Shown: positions 50,548-60,366, numbered from the stretch's first letter. The stretch is 64,000 nt of DNA from Sneathiella litorea (GCF_009882915.1 NZ_WTUW01000002.1:1055874-1119873); one strand, 5' to 3'. Notes: a model not told the origin generated them from the letters alone. Made by a program: numbers and translations.

Positions 50548-53500
50548 ATGCATCTTCTGGCGGCCATACCCGGCGGGATCGCCGATGGATCGGAAGCGGT
50601 GGACCTGGCGCAAGCGCCCGGCGATATTGTTTTTCTATCGGCAGCGGATACCGAACTTTCCAGTCTCGCGCTGTGTCAAAAGGAACGATCCGACACGCCT
50701 TCGCTCCGGCTTGCCAACACAATGCAGCTTTCCCATAACCTCTCCGTCGATATGTACGTCGAGGACATCGTTGCCAATGCAAAATTGGTGGTCGTCCGGC
50801 TTTTGGGCGGGATTGGCTATTGGCCTTATGCGGTAGAGAAAATCACTGACTCTTGCCGCGCGAAAGGAATAAAGCTCGCGTTTTTGCCGGGCGACGACAA
50901 TCCAGACGAAGAACTCGCCGCTCTCAACACGGTGCCGCACAACACATCACATCGGCTCTGGCGGTATCTTGTCGAAGGCGGGAAGGAGAATTATTCTAGT
51001 TTTCTTGATTACTGCGCATATTTGCTGGATCAGAAATCGGACTGGCAAGAGCCCAAACCTTTGCTAAAGGCCGGTCTATACTGGCCAGGCCGAAAGCAAA
51101 TGGGCGTCTCGGATATACGGGAAATCTGGAAAGAGGACGCACCAGTTACCGGCATTATATTTTACCGCGCACTTTATCAGGCCAACAACCTCGCACCGGT
51201 GGATGCGCTGATTGATGCTTTAATAAATCGCGGTCTTAATCCGCTTCCCATTTTTGTATCCAGCCTGAAGGATCCCGTTTCCGCTGAGATTGTGGAGCAT
51301 ATGCTCAGGGAAGCGCCACCATCTGTTCTGCTCAATGCTACTGGGTTTGCCGTATCAAACCCCGGCGCCAAGCGGAAAAGCACGCCCTTCGATGTAGCCG
51401 ATTGTTCAATACTTCAGGTTATATTTTCTGGAGGCAACCAAACCCAATGGGAAGAGGGCATCACAGGCCTCTCGGCACGTGATATTGCCATGAATGTTGC
51501 CCTGCCGGAAGTCGATGGACGCATCCTTTCACGTGCCGTGTCCTTCAAGGCAGATGACGGCTATGATCAGGGCACTCAAACCAATATAATCGCCTACAAG
51601 CCGGTACCAGACAGGATTGATTTTGTTGCTGATCTCGCGGCGAACTGGAGCAGGCTACGAAATACTAGGGTTGAGGATCGGAAAATTGCCCTTATCCTCG
51701 CGAATTATCCCAATAAGAACGGGCGGATTGGAAATGGCGTCGGTCTCGACACACCTGCCGGTTCGATCGAAGTCCTAAACGCGCTAAAAACACAGGGTTA
51801 CAACGTTCGCGACATTCCTGAAAATGGCAATGCGTTGATCGAGGATTTGCTGGATGGACCGACCAATGATCGACGCCGGATTAGAGTAAGAAAGAGTGGC
51901 CTAACTTATCCCCTCTCCCGCTATCGCGAATACTTCAGAGCGTTACCAGAAAAGCTACAACGCGAAATCACCGAAAGATGGGGAGCCCCTGAACAAGACC
52001 CGTTCATCGAGGGTGATCAGTTCCTGCTCGCGGCCCGGCGTCTCGGGCATGTGATTGTCGGCATCCAGCCCGCGCGCGGCTATAACATCGACCCAACAGC
52101 AAGCTATCATGATCCGGACCTTGTTCCGCCGCATGGCTATCTTGCCTTCTACGCCTGGCTTCGGGAAGAAGAAGGCGTACATGCCGTCGTCCATATGGGC
52201 AAGCATGGAAATATGGAATGGCTGCCCGGCAAGTCCGTTGCCCTGTCCCGGGAATGCTACCCGGAGGCTGTATTTGGGCCGACAGTGCATCTCTACCCCT
52301 TTATCGTGAATGATCCTGGCGAGGGAACGCAGGCGAAGCGCCGCGCCAGTGCTGTCATTATCGACCATTTGACGCCACCCATGACCCGTGCGGAAAGTTA
52401 CGGTCCGCTCGCCGATCTGGAACGACTTGTAGATGAATATTATGAGGCCGCCGGTGTGGACCCTCGACGCATCGCCCTGCTGCGAGAGCAGATTCTTGAA
52501 CTGACTGAGATGTCCGGCATCAATATTGACTGTGGAATTGCACCTGACGAACCAGAAGATGAACGACTCACCAAGCTCGATAATTATCTTTGCGAATTGA
52601 AGGAACTGCAAATCCGTGACGGTCTTCATATTTTCGGAAGATCGCCTACCGGGCGACAGCTTACCGATCTGTTGGTCGCGCTCCTACGCATTCCACGCGG
52701 AGATGGCGACGGCGCGAATGCCTCCCTTATCCGCAGCATCGCGCTGGATCTCAATTTGCTGGAGGATTTTGACCCGCTCGATTGCGAGATGGGCGCAGAA
52801 TGGACGGGCATCCGACCGGAGGTCCTTGATTTTGAAGGAACCTGGCGCTCCAATGGCGACACCGTTGAGCGGATCGAACTGTTTGCGGCGGCCCTTGTTT
52901 CCGGTGGAACTACACCAGATGAAAATTGGCATCGAACAAAAGCTGTACTGAACGGGCTTGAAGTCCATCTCCGTCCGACGGTCGAAACCTGCGGCAAGGC
53001 GGAGTTGAGCGGCCTACTTAAAGGATTGAACGGGCAGTTTGTCGAACCCGGCCCCTCCGGCGCGCCAACCCGGGGACGAAACGATGTTCTCCCGACGGGG
53101 CGGAATTTCTATTCTGTCGATAGTCGCGCGGTCCCGACCCCGACGGCCTGGCTGCTGGGATGGAAATCCGCCGGCCTGCTGGTCGACCGTTATCGGCAGG
53201 AAAACGGCGCCTGGCCGAAAACCATGATCCTGAGTGCCTGGGGCACCTCTAATATGAGGACTGGCGGCGATGATATTGCTCAAGCGCTAGCGCTAATGGG
53301 CGTTCGACCAACATGGGACAAAGCCTCAAACCGGGTGACAGGATTTGAGATCATGTCCGCGGAGTTGCTGGATCGACCGCGCGTTGATGTAACCCTTCGT
53401 ATATCCGGCTTTTTCCGCGATGCCTTCCCGCAGCAGATGGCGCTTTTTGATAGTGCCGTTCGGGCTGTCGCTGCATTGGATGAAGACGAAAAAACCAACC

Positions 53501-54288
53501 CCCTCGCCGCGCGTGTCCGTGCTGATAAAGATAAACTCGTGAAGGCGGGCATTTCCGAAGAAATTGCGGAAAAGCGAGCGGGTTATCGCCTTTTCGGCAG
53601 TAAGCCGGGCGCCTATGGTGCAGGATTACAGGCTTTAATCGATGAAAAAGGCTGGACGGACTCATCTGATCTCGCGCGCGCATACATCGCATGGGGTGGT
53701 TATGCCTATGGTGCTGGCGAAGAAGGTAAGGCAGAACAATCCTTGTTCGAACAGCGGCTCGGCCATGTGGAGGCCGTTATCCATAATCAGGATAATCGGG
53801 AGCATGACCTCCTCGACAGTGACGACTATTATCAGTTTGAAGGCGGCGTGACGGCCGCCGTCCGGCATATCAAAGGCACTCAACCGATTGTCTACCACAA
53901 TGACCATTCACGCCCGGAAAGCCCGAAAATCAGAACGCTGGAAGAAGAAGTGGGCCGCGTCGTTCGGGCCCGCGCCGCCAATCCGAAATGGATCGAGGGC
54001 GTGATGCGCCATGGCTACAAGGGTGCGTTTGAGATAGCGGCCACCGTTGACTATCTTTTCGCGTTTGCTGCCACGGCACATGCCGTAAAGGATCATCATT
54101 TTGATGCGGTTTTTGACGCCTATCTGATGGACGGACGGGTCCGCAACTTTCTGGAAGAGAATAACCCCGACGCCCTGAGCGAAATGGCCGACCGGTTTCA
54201 GGAAGCGCTTGACCGCGACCTTTGGCGTCCCCGACGCAACACTATTCACGATGACCTTGCAAAGCTGAAACGGGAGGGAACCCGATGA
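50548..54288 (+). CDS. cobN: Cobaltochelatase subunit CobN
   Basis: Large subunit of the ATP-dependent cobaltochelatase that inserts cobalt into hydrogenobyrinic acid a,c-diamide in the oxygen-dependent pathway. 1246 residues, the usual size for the CobN/BchH family. Recognisable segments are VVRLLGGIGYWPY, FYRALYQANNLAPVDALI, ALILANYPNKNGRIGNGVGLDTP (split here as ANYPNKNGRIGNG, about residue 388), VVHMGKHGNMEWLPGKS (about 545), FYSVDSRAVPTPTAW and AWGTSNMRTGGDD. Its CobS and CobT partners are not in the window. Starts one base after the cobW stop; stop overlaps cobO. Confidence 0.97.
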   Translation: MHLLAAIPGGIADGSEAVDLAQAPGDIVFLSAADTELSSLALCQKERSDTPSLRLANTMQLSHNLSVDMYVEDIVANAKLVVVRLLGGIGYWPYAVEKITDSCRAKGIKLAFLPGDDNPDEELAALNTVPHNTSHRLWRYLVEGGKENYSSFLDYCAYLLDQKSDWQEPKPLLKAGLYWPGRKQMGVSDIREIWKEDAPVTGIIFYRALYQANNLAPVDALIDALINRGLNPLPIFVSSLKDPVSAEIVEHMLREAPPSVLLNATGFAVSNPGAKRKSTPFDVADCSILQVIFSGGNQTQWEEGITGLSARDIAMNVALPEVDGRILSRAVSFKADDGYDQGTQTNIIAYKPVPDRIDFVADLAANWSRLRNTRVEDRKIALILANYPNKNGRIGNGVGLDTPAGSIEVLNALKTQGYNVRDIPENGNALIEDLLDGPTNDRRRIRVRKSGLTYPLSRYREYFRALPEKLQREITERWGAPEQDPFIEGDQFLLAARRLGHVIVGIQPARGYNIDPTASYHDPDLVPPHGYLAFYAWLREEEGVHAVVHMGKHGNMEWLPGKSVALSRECYPEAVFGPTVHLYPFIVNDPGEGTQAKRRASAVIIDHLTPPMTRAESYGPLADLERLVDEYYEAAGVDPRRIALLREQILELTEMSGINIDCGIAPDEPEDERLTKLDNYLCELKELQIRDGLHIFGRSPTGRQLTDLLVALLRIPRGDGDGANASLIRSIALDLNLLEDFDPLDCEMGAEWTGIRPEVLDFEGTWRSNGDTVERIELFAAALVSGGTTPDENWHRTKAVLNGLEVHLRPTVETCGKAELSGLLKGLNGQFVEPGPSGAPTRGRNDVLPTGRNFYSVDSRAVPTPTAWLLGWKSAGLLVDRYRQENGAWPKTMILSAWGTSNMRTGGDDIAQALALMGVRPTWDKASNRVTGFEIMSAELLDRPRVDVTLRISGFFRDAFPQQMALFDSAVRAVAALDEDEKTNPLAARVRADKDKLVKAGISEEIAEKRAGYRLFGSKPGAYGAGLQALIDEKGWTDSSDLARAYIAWGGYAYGAGEEGKAEQSLFEQRLGHVEAVIHNQDNREHDLLDSDDYYQFEGGVTAAVRHIKGTQPIVYHNDHSRPESPKIRTLEEEVGRVVRARAANPKWIEGVMRHGYKGAFEIAATVDYLFAFAATAHAVKDHHFDAVFDAYLMDGRVRNFLEENNPDALSEMADRFQEALDRDLWRPRRNTIHDDLAKLKREGTR

Positions 54289-54917
54289 CCACCAAGCTGA
54301 CTCCGGAAGAAATTGCCCGCGCCAATGAAAAAGCGGCAAAGAAAAAAGCAGCTCGCGATAAGATGCTGGCAACAAAAACAATCGAGAAAGGTTTGCTGAT
54401 TGTCCATACCGGCAAGGGTAAAGGCAAATCCACGGCAGCCTTCGGCCTCGCCGCCCGTGCGATTGGCAACGACATGAAGGTCGGCGTTGTGCAATATGTA
54501 AAAGGGAAATGGGAGACCGGGGAGCGCAAAGTTCTGGAAGCCTTTCCCGAACAGATCGAAATTCACACAATGGGCGAAGGCTTTACCTGGGAAACTCAGG
54601 ACCGGGAGCGCGACATCCGTGCCGCCGAAAAGGCTTGGGAGAAATCCAAGGAAATGATCGAGGCGAGCCGCGGCGACAATCCCGCCTATGACATGGTGAT
54701 CCTTGATGAGCTGAACATCGTACTTCGATATGACAGCCTCCCGCTTGATGAAGTGATCGAGTTCCTGAAGAACAAGCCGGAAAAGCTGCATGTTGTCGTA
54801 ACGGGACGAAATGCAAAGGAAGAGCTAATCGAGATTGCTGACCTGGTCACCGAGATGACGCAGATCAAGCATCCCTTCCGCTCCGGCGTCAAGGCACAGG
54901 TCGGGATCGAATTCTGA
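54285..54917 (+). CDS. cobO: Cob(I)yrinic acid a,c-diamide adenosyltransferase CobO
   Basis: Attaches the adenosyl upper ligand to cobalt using ATP. 210 residues: charged N-terminal helix rich in Lys/Ala, P-loop HTGKGKGKSTAAFGLA (about residue 44-59), VGVVQYVKGKW, MGEGFTWETQD and VILDELNIVLRYD, all CobO/BtuR/CobA family signatures, and a C-terminal KHPFRSGVKAQVGIEF. The ATG overlaps the cobN stop by four bases and the stop overlaps cobQ by one base. Confidence 0.96.
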   Translation: MTTKLTPEEIARANEKAAKKKAARDKMLATKTIEKGLLIVHTGKGKGKSTAAFGLAARAIGNDMKVGVVQYVKGKWETGERKVLEAFPEQIEIHTMGEGFTWETQDRERDIRAAEKAWEKSKEMIEASRGDNPAYDMVILDELNIVLRYDSLPLDEVIEFLKNKPEKLHVVVTGRNAKEELIEIADLVTEMTQIKHPFRSGVKAQVGIEF

Positions 54918-56380
54918 TGACGGCCACCCTCATGCTGCAAGGAACGGGTTCAGACGTCGGCAAGTCGTTGCTTGTCGCTGGTCTCGCCCGTGCCTACAGC
55001 AATCGGGGGATGAAAGTCATGCCGTTCAAGCCGCAGAATATGTCGAACAATGCTGCCGTTACAGTCGAGGGGGGCGAGATCGGACGGGCGCAGGCGCTTC
55101 AGGCGAGGGCAGCGAGAACACCCCTTCTGAATGACATGAACCCGGTGCTGCTGAAACCGCAGAGCGATATCGGCGCGCAGGTGATTGTGCAGGGCAAAAT
55201 GTGTGGGTCCGCTGTCGCGCGCGACTATCAAAAGATGAAACCCAGATTACTCTCCAAGGTGCTGGAGAGTTTCCACAGGATCGGGGAGAAGGCCGACCTT
55301 GTTCTTGTGGAGGGTGCCGGAAGTCCTGCCGAGGTCAACCTTCGCGCCCATGATATCGCGAATATGGGGTTTGCCGAGGCCGCCGATGTGCCGGTCGTAT
55401 TGATCGGGGATATCGACCGGGGTGGTGTCATCGCGCAGATTGTCGGCACGCATATGCTGCTCTCCACGTCTGAACAGAAGCGAACGAAGGGCTATATCAT
55501 TAACAAATTTAGGGGAGACGTCTCCCTGTTCGACGATGGCCTTAAGGTCATAACCGGGAAAACGGGCTCTAAAAACTTCGGTGTCGTTCCTTTCTTCCCC
55601 GAGGCACACCACCTTCCCCCGGAAGATGCCTTCTCAATCACGTCGCAGGCCCCGCGCGAAGATGCCGTCAAAGTTGCTGTCCCTGTTTTTTCCCGCATTG
55701 CCAATTTCGACGATCTGGACCCCTTGTTGGCAGAACCTGGCGTAACAGTACATATGGTGCGGCCCGGCACCGCCATTCCCGCTGGCATGGATGTTGTTCT
55801 GCTGCCGGGCTCAAAAGCCACGCTGGCCGACATGGATTTCGTTCGGATGCAGGGCTGGGATATCGATATCCAGGCTCATGTCCGGCAGGGGGGGACGGTC
55901 ATCGGTTTATGCGCGGGATACCAAATGCTGGGCCGGACACTATCCGATCCCGGAGGGATAGAAGGACCCGCCCGGAAAATAGACGGACTCGGTCTTCTCG
56001 ATTTCGAAACCACCCTGACGACAGAGAAAAAGCTGGTTGAGGAGGATGGCAAGGACCATCTGACCGGCAGCACAATCCGGGGATATCATATGCATGTCGG
56101 CCGCAGCGTAGGACCGGCACTTGACAGGCCCTTTGTCACGCTAGCCTCGGGTCCCGATGGGGCGATATCGCCGGATAAGCAAATCATGGGCGGTTATCTA
56201 CATGGATTATTTTCAAACGATGAATTTCGGTATAAGTTGTTTAACCGGTTTAAATCACAAAACCATAAAATTGATAACTTTGAATATCTTGTAGAAAATA
56301 CCTTAGATAATCTCGCAAAACATATGGAGCGTCATCTTAACCTTGACGGCCTGCTGGAGGTTGCCAATGGCATCAGCTAA
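54917..56380 (+). CDS. cobQ: Cobyric acid synthase CobQ
   Basis: ATP- and glutamine-dependent amidation of four side chains of adenosylcobyrinate a,c-diamide. 487 residues. N-terminal dethiobiotin-synthetase-like domain with P-loop GTGSDVGKSLLVAGLAR (about residue 9) and KPQNMSNNAAVT; C-terminal class I glutamine amidotransferase domain with nucleophilic Cys in VIGLCAGYQMLG (about residue 331) and His in GYHMHVGRS. CobB lookalike excluded by length and motifs. Ends overlapping by eight bases with cobD, which is on the opposite strand. Confidence 0.96.
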   Translation: MTATLMLQGTGSDVGKSLLVAGLARAYSNRGMKVMPFKPQNMSNNAAVTVEGGEIGRAQALQARAARTPLLNDMNPVLLKPQSDIGAQVIVQGKMCGSAVARDYQKMKPRLLSKVLESFHRIGEKADLVLVEGAGSPAEVNLRAHDIANMGFAEAADVPVVLIGDIDRGGVIAQIVGTHMLLSTSEQKRTKGYIINKFRGDVSLFDDGLKVITGKTGSKNFGVVPFFPEAHHLPPEDAFSITSQAPREDAVKVAVPVFSRIANFDDLDPLLAEPGVTVHMVRPGTAIPAGMDVVLLPGSKATLADMDFVRMQGWDIDIQAHVRQGGTVIGLCAGYQMLGRTLSDPGGIEGPARKIDGLGLLDFETTLTTEKKLVEEDGKDHLTGSTIRGYHMHVGRSVGPALDRPFVTLASGPDGAISPDKQIMGGYLHGLFSNDEFRYKLFNRFKSQNHKIDNFEYLVENTLDNLAKHMERHLNLDGLLEVANGIS

Positions 56381-57380
56381 AGCTGTATATCACAAAGGCG
56401 AGACCAAGAAGCAGCGCCATGATCAAGCCGCCTGCGACCCGGTAAAGAAGGAGGGCACGCAAGATATGCTCCGGCCCGATCTCACGCGCGCCATTTTCGT
56501 TCATCCATCCATCCGGAACTTCGACACCGTCATAAATGCGTGGCCCGGCCAGCGCGACGTCAAGTGCGCCCGCCATTGCCGCCTCCGGCCAGCCGGCGTT
56601 AAAGCTCCTGTGACGAGACGCATCCCTGAACATCGCCTTGAGGGCGTTCTTCGCATTTGCTCCCTTTACCAAGCAGGCAGCAATGACGATCAAAAAACCT
56701 GTCAGCCGCGCAGGAATATAATTGACCGCGTCGTCAATCCGCGCAGCGGCCTTGCCAAAGTATTCATATCTCTCGTTTCGATGCCCTATCATGCTGTCGA
56801 GGGTATTGATCGCCTTGTAGGTACAAAGGCCCGGCAATCCCAGCGCTGCAAACCAGAATACGGGAGCGACAGTCCCATCGGAGAAATTCTCGGCAAGGGA
56901 CTCAATGGCGGCGCGCGAGATTGCACTCTCATCAAGGCTCTCAGGGTCGCGCCCGACAATATGAGAGACCGCCTCCCTCCCCGCGTCAAGACTTTGATTA
57001 AGACCAATCATCACATCGCGAACGTGAGTATACAGCCCGCGCCAGGCAATCAGGCTACTCGCCAGAATTGCCAGCAGGATCATGCCCGCCGGAAAAGTCT
57101 GGCAGAGCAGGGCAAGGACATATCCCGCAATTGCGGCAGCGGCGATGACAGCCGCACTGCATTGAATACCCCGGATCAATTTCTGTCGGCTACTCTCCCT
57201 GCTGTTGTTAGTACGGCCTTCCAGCACGGAAATCAGCTTACCCAGCAGGACTACGGGATGTGGAATGATCCGGTACAACCATTTGGGATCCCCCGCCAAC
57301 GCGTCGATAATCAGCGCCAGCAGGACTATCAAGGGCGGCGTGTAAAAGGCAGAATTAGTGGTAAAAAGCAGGCTGGACAT
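56373..57380 (-). CDS. cobD: Adenosylcobinamide-phosphate synthase CobD (CbiB)
   Basis: Inner-membrane enzyme joining aminopropanol (phosphate), the CobC product, to adenosylcobyric acid. 335 residues with several membrane spans: PLIVLLALIIDALAGDPKWLY and IIPHPVVLLGKLI at the N-terminus are the family signature, FSDGTVAPVFWFAALGLPGLCTYKAIN lies near 190 (only parts quoted here are FSDGTVAPVFWFA), and a C-terminal span. It is the only minus-strand gene inside the plus-strand cob run, and its 3' end overlaps that of cobQ. An open plus-strand frame over the same bases is its shadow. Confidence 0.94.
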   Translation of the reverse strand: MSSLLFTTNSAFYTPPLIVLLALIIDALAGDPKWLYRIIPHPVVLLGKLISVLEGRTNNSRESSRQKLIRGIQCSAAVIAAAAIAGYVLALLCQTFPAGMILLAILASSLIAWRGLYTHVRDVMIGLNQSLDAGREAVSHIVGRDPESLDESAISRAAIESLAENFSDGTVAPVFWFAALGLPGLCTYKAINTLDSMIGHRNERYEYFGKAAARIDDAVNYIPARLTGFLIVIAACLVKGANAKNALKAMFRDASRHRSFNAGWPEAAMAGALDVALAGPRIYDGVEVPDGWMNENGAREIGPEHILRALLLYRVAGGLIMALLLGLAFVIYSFS

Positions 57381-57499
57381 CGTCGCAACATGATATGGGC
57401 AATGATGTGCGTCAATCCTTTATCTGATACTCTGGGCCACGGCCCATCATTAAAACAAGGTTTTGCACGAAGAACACCGTGCACAAAAGGGAGCCGATT

Positions 57500-58525
57500 A
57501 TGACGGAAAAATATGGCGTAATGGTATGCGGTCACGGTAGTCGGGACGAGGGAGCGGTCAGCGAATTTGCCTCCGTTGCCAAAGGAATTGCCGCCCGCCT
57601 GCCCCAATATCAGGTCGAATCCGGCTTTCTTGAATTTGCAACGCCCATCATTCGTGATGGGTTGGACAAGCTTCGAGAGAGTGGTCATAACCACATCCTT
57701 GCCGTTCCGGGCATGCTATTCGCTGCGGGCCATGCGAAGAATGATATTCCTTCCGTTCTCAACCGCTATGCCGCCGAGCATGAGGGCTTGACCATTTCAT
57801 ATGGGCGCGAGCTGGGCATCGACCTCAAGATGGTGCGTGCGGCAGGGGAACGCATTAAGGAAGCACTCGCTCTTGCGAAGGACGACGTGCCGCTGCACGA
57901 AACCATGTTGGTCGTGGTCGGGCGCGGGGCATCGGATCCGGACGCAAACTCCAACGTCACTAAGGTCATGCGGCTTCTTTGGGAAGGGCTGGGCTTTGGC
58001 TGGGGGGAGACGGTGTACTCCGGCGTCACTTTTCCACTCGTGGAGCCGGGGTTGGAGCATGCCGCCCGGCTCGGATACAAACGCATTGTCGTTTTTCCCT
58101 ATTTCCTGTTTACCGGTGTCCTCGTCAATCGCATTTATGACTATACGGACAAGGTCGCTGCGGCCCATCCGGAGATCGAGTTTATCAAGGCTCCCTACCT
58201 GAACGATCATCCGCTGGTGCTTGACTGCTTCGCCGATCGCGTAGAGGAAATCCTGAACGGTCAGAACAATATGAACTGCGGCATGTGTAAATATCGAGAG
58301 CAAGCGCTCGGGTTTGAGGACGAAGTCGGCCTCAAGCAGGAAAGCCATCACCACCATGTGGAAGGGATTGGCACTGGCGACCATAGCCATGATCACAAGC
58401 ATGACCATAGTCATCAACATGAGCATCATGGACATGGCGACCATGCGCATGATCATGCGCATCATCCCTACCCCCATGCCGATCACCCGCTGGGTCCGGT
58501 TAGCATGAAGAAGAGTGACGGCTGA
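57500..58525 (+). CDS. cbiX: CbiX-type sirohydrochlorin cobaltochelatase with His-rich tail
   Basis: Family inserts cobalt into sirohydrochlorin at the start of the oxygen-independent route. 341 residues from ATG 57500 (GGGAG six bases upstream). Two chelatase halves: the first has the catalytic His in CGHGSRDEG (about residue 10) and His in FAAGHAKNDIP; the second (about 135-255) has Arg where the first has His (GRGASDPDANSN). Then MNCGMC (MXCXXC, about 257-262), the motif that binds a 4Fe-4S cluster in Bacillus megaterium CbiX, and a tail with over 20 His (HSHDHKHDHSHQHEHHGHG). The tail should bind metal. Co-occurrence with cobN, which inserts cobalt late, is notable. Divergent from cobD. 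Confidence 0.92.
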   Translation: MTEKYGVMVCGHGSRDEGAVSEFASVAKGIAARLPQYQVESGFLEFATPIIRDGLDKLRESGHNHILAVPGMLFAAGHAKNDIPSVLNRYAAEHEGLTISYGRELGIDLKMVRAAGERIKEALALAKDDVPLHETMLVVVGRGASDPDANSNVTKVMRLLWEGLGFGWGETVYSGVTFPLVEPGLEHAARLGYKRIVVFPYFLFTGVLVNRIYDYTDKVAAAHPEIEFIKAPYLNDHPLVLDCFADRVEEILNGQNNMNCGMCKYREQALGFEDEVGLKQESHHHHVEGIGTGDHSHDHKHDHSHQHEHHGHGDHAHDHAHHPYPHADHPLGPVSMKKSDG

Positions 58526-58528
58526 AGC

Positions 58529-59164
58529 ATGTATGACTATTTGCGCGATCCGGCGGCAATTTATGAGGAGTCCTTCGCGACAATAGAACGCGAAGCTGAT
58601 TTCGCAGGATTTGATGCAGCAATGCAGACGGTCGCCACCCGCGTCATTCACGCCTGTGGCATGCCGGAGATATTACCTGATCTGGCCTATGATCCAGAAG
58701 CAGCCAATGCGGCTGTTTCAGCGCTTCGTGCGGGAGCACCAATTTTTTGCGATTGTGAAATGGTAACCCATGGCATTATCCGTCGGTTTCTGCCGGCCGG
58801 GAATGAGATCATCTGCACACTGAACAACCCGGAAACACCTGACATTGCCGCGAAGAAAAAAACGACACGATCCGCCGCGGCGATCGATCTCTGGCTCGAC
58901 CGGATCGAGAATTCCGTGGCTGTTTTTGGCAATGCGCCAACGGCCCTGTTCCACCTCCTTGAGCAGATTGAGAACGGCGCACCAAAACCTGCCGCGATCC
59001 TAGCCTTTCCGGTTGGCTTCGTTGGCGCGGCGGAATCGAAACAGGCACTCATCGACAGCCAGATCAATGTCCCCTATATCACCATGCGCGGCCGTAAAGG
59101 GGGGAGCGCAATGGCTGCCGCCGCCCTCAATGCACTCAGTAGCCTTGCGGGAAAATCAGAATGA
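58529..59164 (+). CDS. cobH: Precorrin-8X methylmutase CobH
   Basis: Moves the C11 methyl to C12 to form hydrogenobyrinate. 211 residues; YLRDPAAIYEESFATI at the start, HACGMPEI with the catalytic His (about residue 43), the conserved FCDCEMVTHGI and RRFLPAG, and AILAFPVGFVGAAESK near 165. Three bases after cbiX; overlaps cobL by four bases (ATGA). CbiC is the same protein in the oxygen-independent pathway; the name CobH follows from cobN and cobL/I/M. Confidence 0.95.
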   Translation: MYDYLRDPAAIYEESFATIEREADFAGFDAAMQTVATRVIHACGMPEILPDLAYDPEAANAAVSALRAGAPIFCDCEMVTHGIIRRFLPAGNEIICTLNNPETPDIAAKKKTTRSAAAIDLWLDRIENSVAVFGNAPTALFHLLEQIENGAPKPAAILAFPVGFVGAAESKQALIDSQINVPYITMRGRKGGSAMAAAALNALSSLAGKSE

Positions 59165-60366
59165 CGGCCTGGCTCAGCATAGTCGGAATAGGTGAGGACG
59201 GGCTGGAGAGTATTTCCCCTGCCGCCCGGCAGGCAATTGAGAACGCAACCCTGCTCGTCGGTGGGGAGCGGCACCTTGCCATGCTGCCCGATGACGGGCG
59301 GGAGCGAGAGACATGGCCCAGCCCGTTGATGACCCTTGTCGATGAGATATTGGCTCGGCGCGGGGAGAATATCTGCATCCTTGCGACCGGCGATCCCATG
59401 CATTACGGCATCGGCGTGACCTTCGCAAAACGGCTTCCAGCGGAGGAACTGGCGATCTTCCCGGCTCTCTCCGCCTTCAGTCTTGCAGCAGCGCGTCTGG
59501 GGTGGGATTTATCCCGGACCGAGCAAATCACTTTGCATGGCCGGCCACTGGAATTGCTGGTCCCGCATCTCGCGCCGGGCAGTAGAATTCTCGCTCTCTC
59601 TGATACAGGTAAAACGCCATCCGACGTCGCGGGACTTCTCCAGAAAATTGGCCTTGAGAAGACGGAGATGTCTGTGTTGGAGCATATGGGCGGTGTGGCA
59701 GAAAAAATCTATCATGGAAACGCCCGGGACTTCCATGGTAAAACCTTTCGCGACCTCAACACGATTGCTTTACATTGCCCGGCTGAGGCAACTGCGCAAC
59801 TCTACTCGCGAACGCCCGGTCTTCCCGATAACGCGTTTAATCACGATGGCCAGCTTACCAAGCAGGAAATCCGCAGCGCAACGCTTTCTGCCCTTGCCCC
59901 GTTTCCGGGAGAACTTCTCTGGGATGTTGGCTCAGGTTCAGGTTCCATCGCCATAGAATGGATGCGGCATCACCCGGGAAATCGCGCAATTGCGATCGAG
60001 CCACGGGAGGATCGCCAGTCCCTGATTGAGACGAATAGCCGAAAACTGGGCGTGCCTCAGCTAAACCTCGTCAAAGGAAGTGCGCCGGACGCTCTCGCTG
60101 ATCTCAGTGCGCCGGACGCCATCTTTATCGGCGGCGGCCTCAGTCATGAAGGCGTTTTTGAAGTCTGCTGGTCGTCACTCAAACAGGGCGGTCGTCTAAT
60201 ATCGAACGCCGTCACCATCGAAGGCGAGCAGCGCCTTTTTGATATTCATAACCGCTTTGGCGGCACGTTGACACGACTGAATATTTCACGCGCGGAAAAA
60301 ATCGGTGGCTTCACAAGCTGGAAGCCATTTCGACAGGTAACGCAAATACGATTGGTAAAAGAATGA
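59161..60366 (+). CDS. cobL: Precorrin-6Y C5,15-methyltransferase (decarboxylating) CobL
   Basis: Bifunctional enzyme methylating C5 and C15 and decarboxylating the C12 side chain. 401 residues: an N-terminal CbiE-type tetrapyrrole methylase domain (about 1-200; IVGIGEDGLESISPAA, LATGDPMHYGIG) fused to a C-terminal CbiT-type SAM methyltransferase domain (about 210-400; DNAFNHDGQLTKQEIR, LLWDVGSGSGSIAIEW). The fused form is typical of the CobL naming. Overlaps both neighbours by four bases. Confidence 0.95.
   Translation: MTAWLSIVGIGEDGLESISPAARQAIENATLLVGGERHLAMLPDDGRERETWPSPLMTLVDEILARRGENICILATGDPMHYGIGVTFAKRLPAEELAIFPALSAFSLAAARLGWDLSRTEQITLHGRPLELLVPHLAPGSRILALSDTGKTPSDVAGLLQKIGLEKTEMSVLEHMGGVAEKIYHGNARDFHGKTFRDLNTIALHCPAEATAQLYSRTPGLPDNAFNHDGQLTKQEIRSATLSALAPFPGELLWDVGSGSGSIAIEWMRHHPGNRAIAIEPREDRQSLIETNSRKLGVPQLNLVKGSAPDALADLSAPDAIFIGGGLSHEGVFEVCWSSLKQGGRLISNAVTIEGEQRLFDIHNRFGGTLTRLNISRAEKIGGFTSWKPFRQVTQIRLVKE

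Noticed and set aside
57381-57499. Second cobalamin riboswitch before cbiX
   Set aside because: I looked for the B12 box and the CGCAACTG core and found neither; the gap is also too short for the aptamer.
56343-57503. Long plus-strand open frame of 386 codons after cobQ
   Set aside because: It lies exactly opposite cobD, whose minus-strand product has clear CbiB motifs and membrane spans; the plus-strand translation is Arg/Gln/Pro-rich and resembles no protein.
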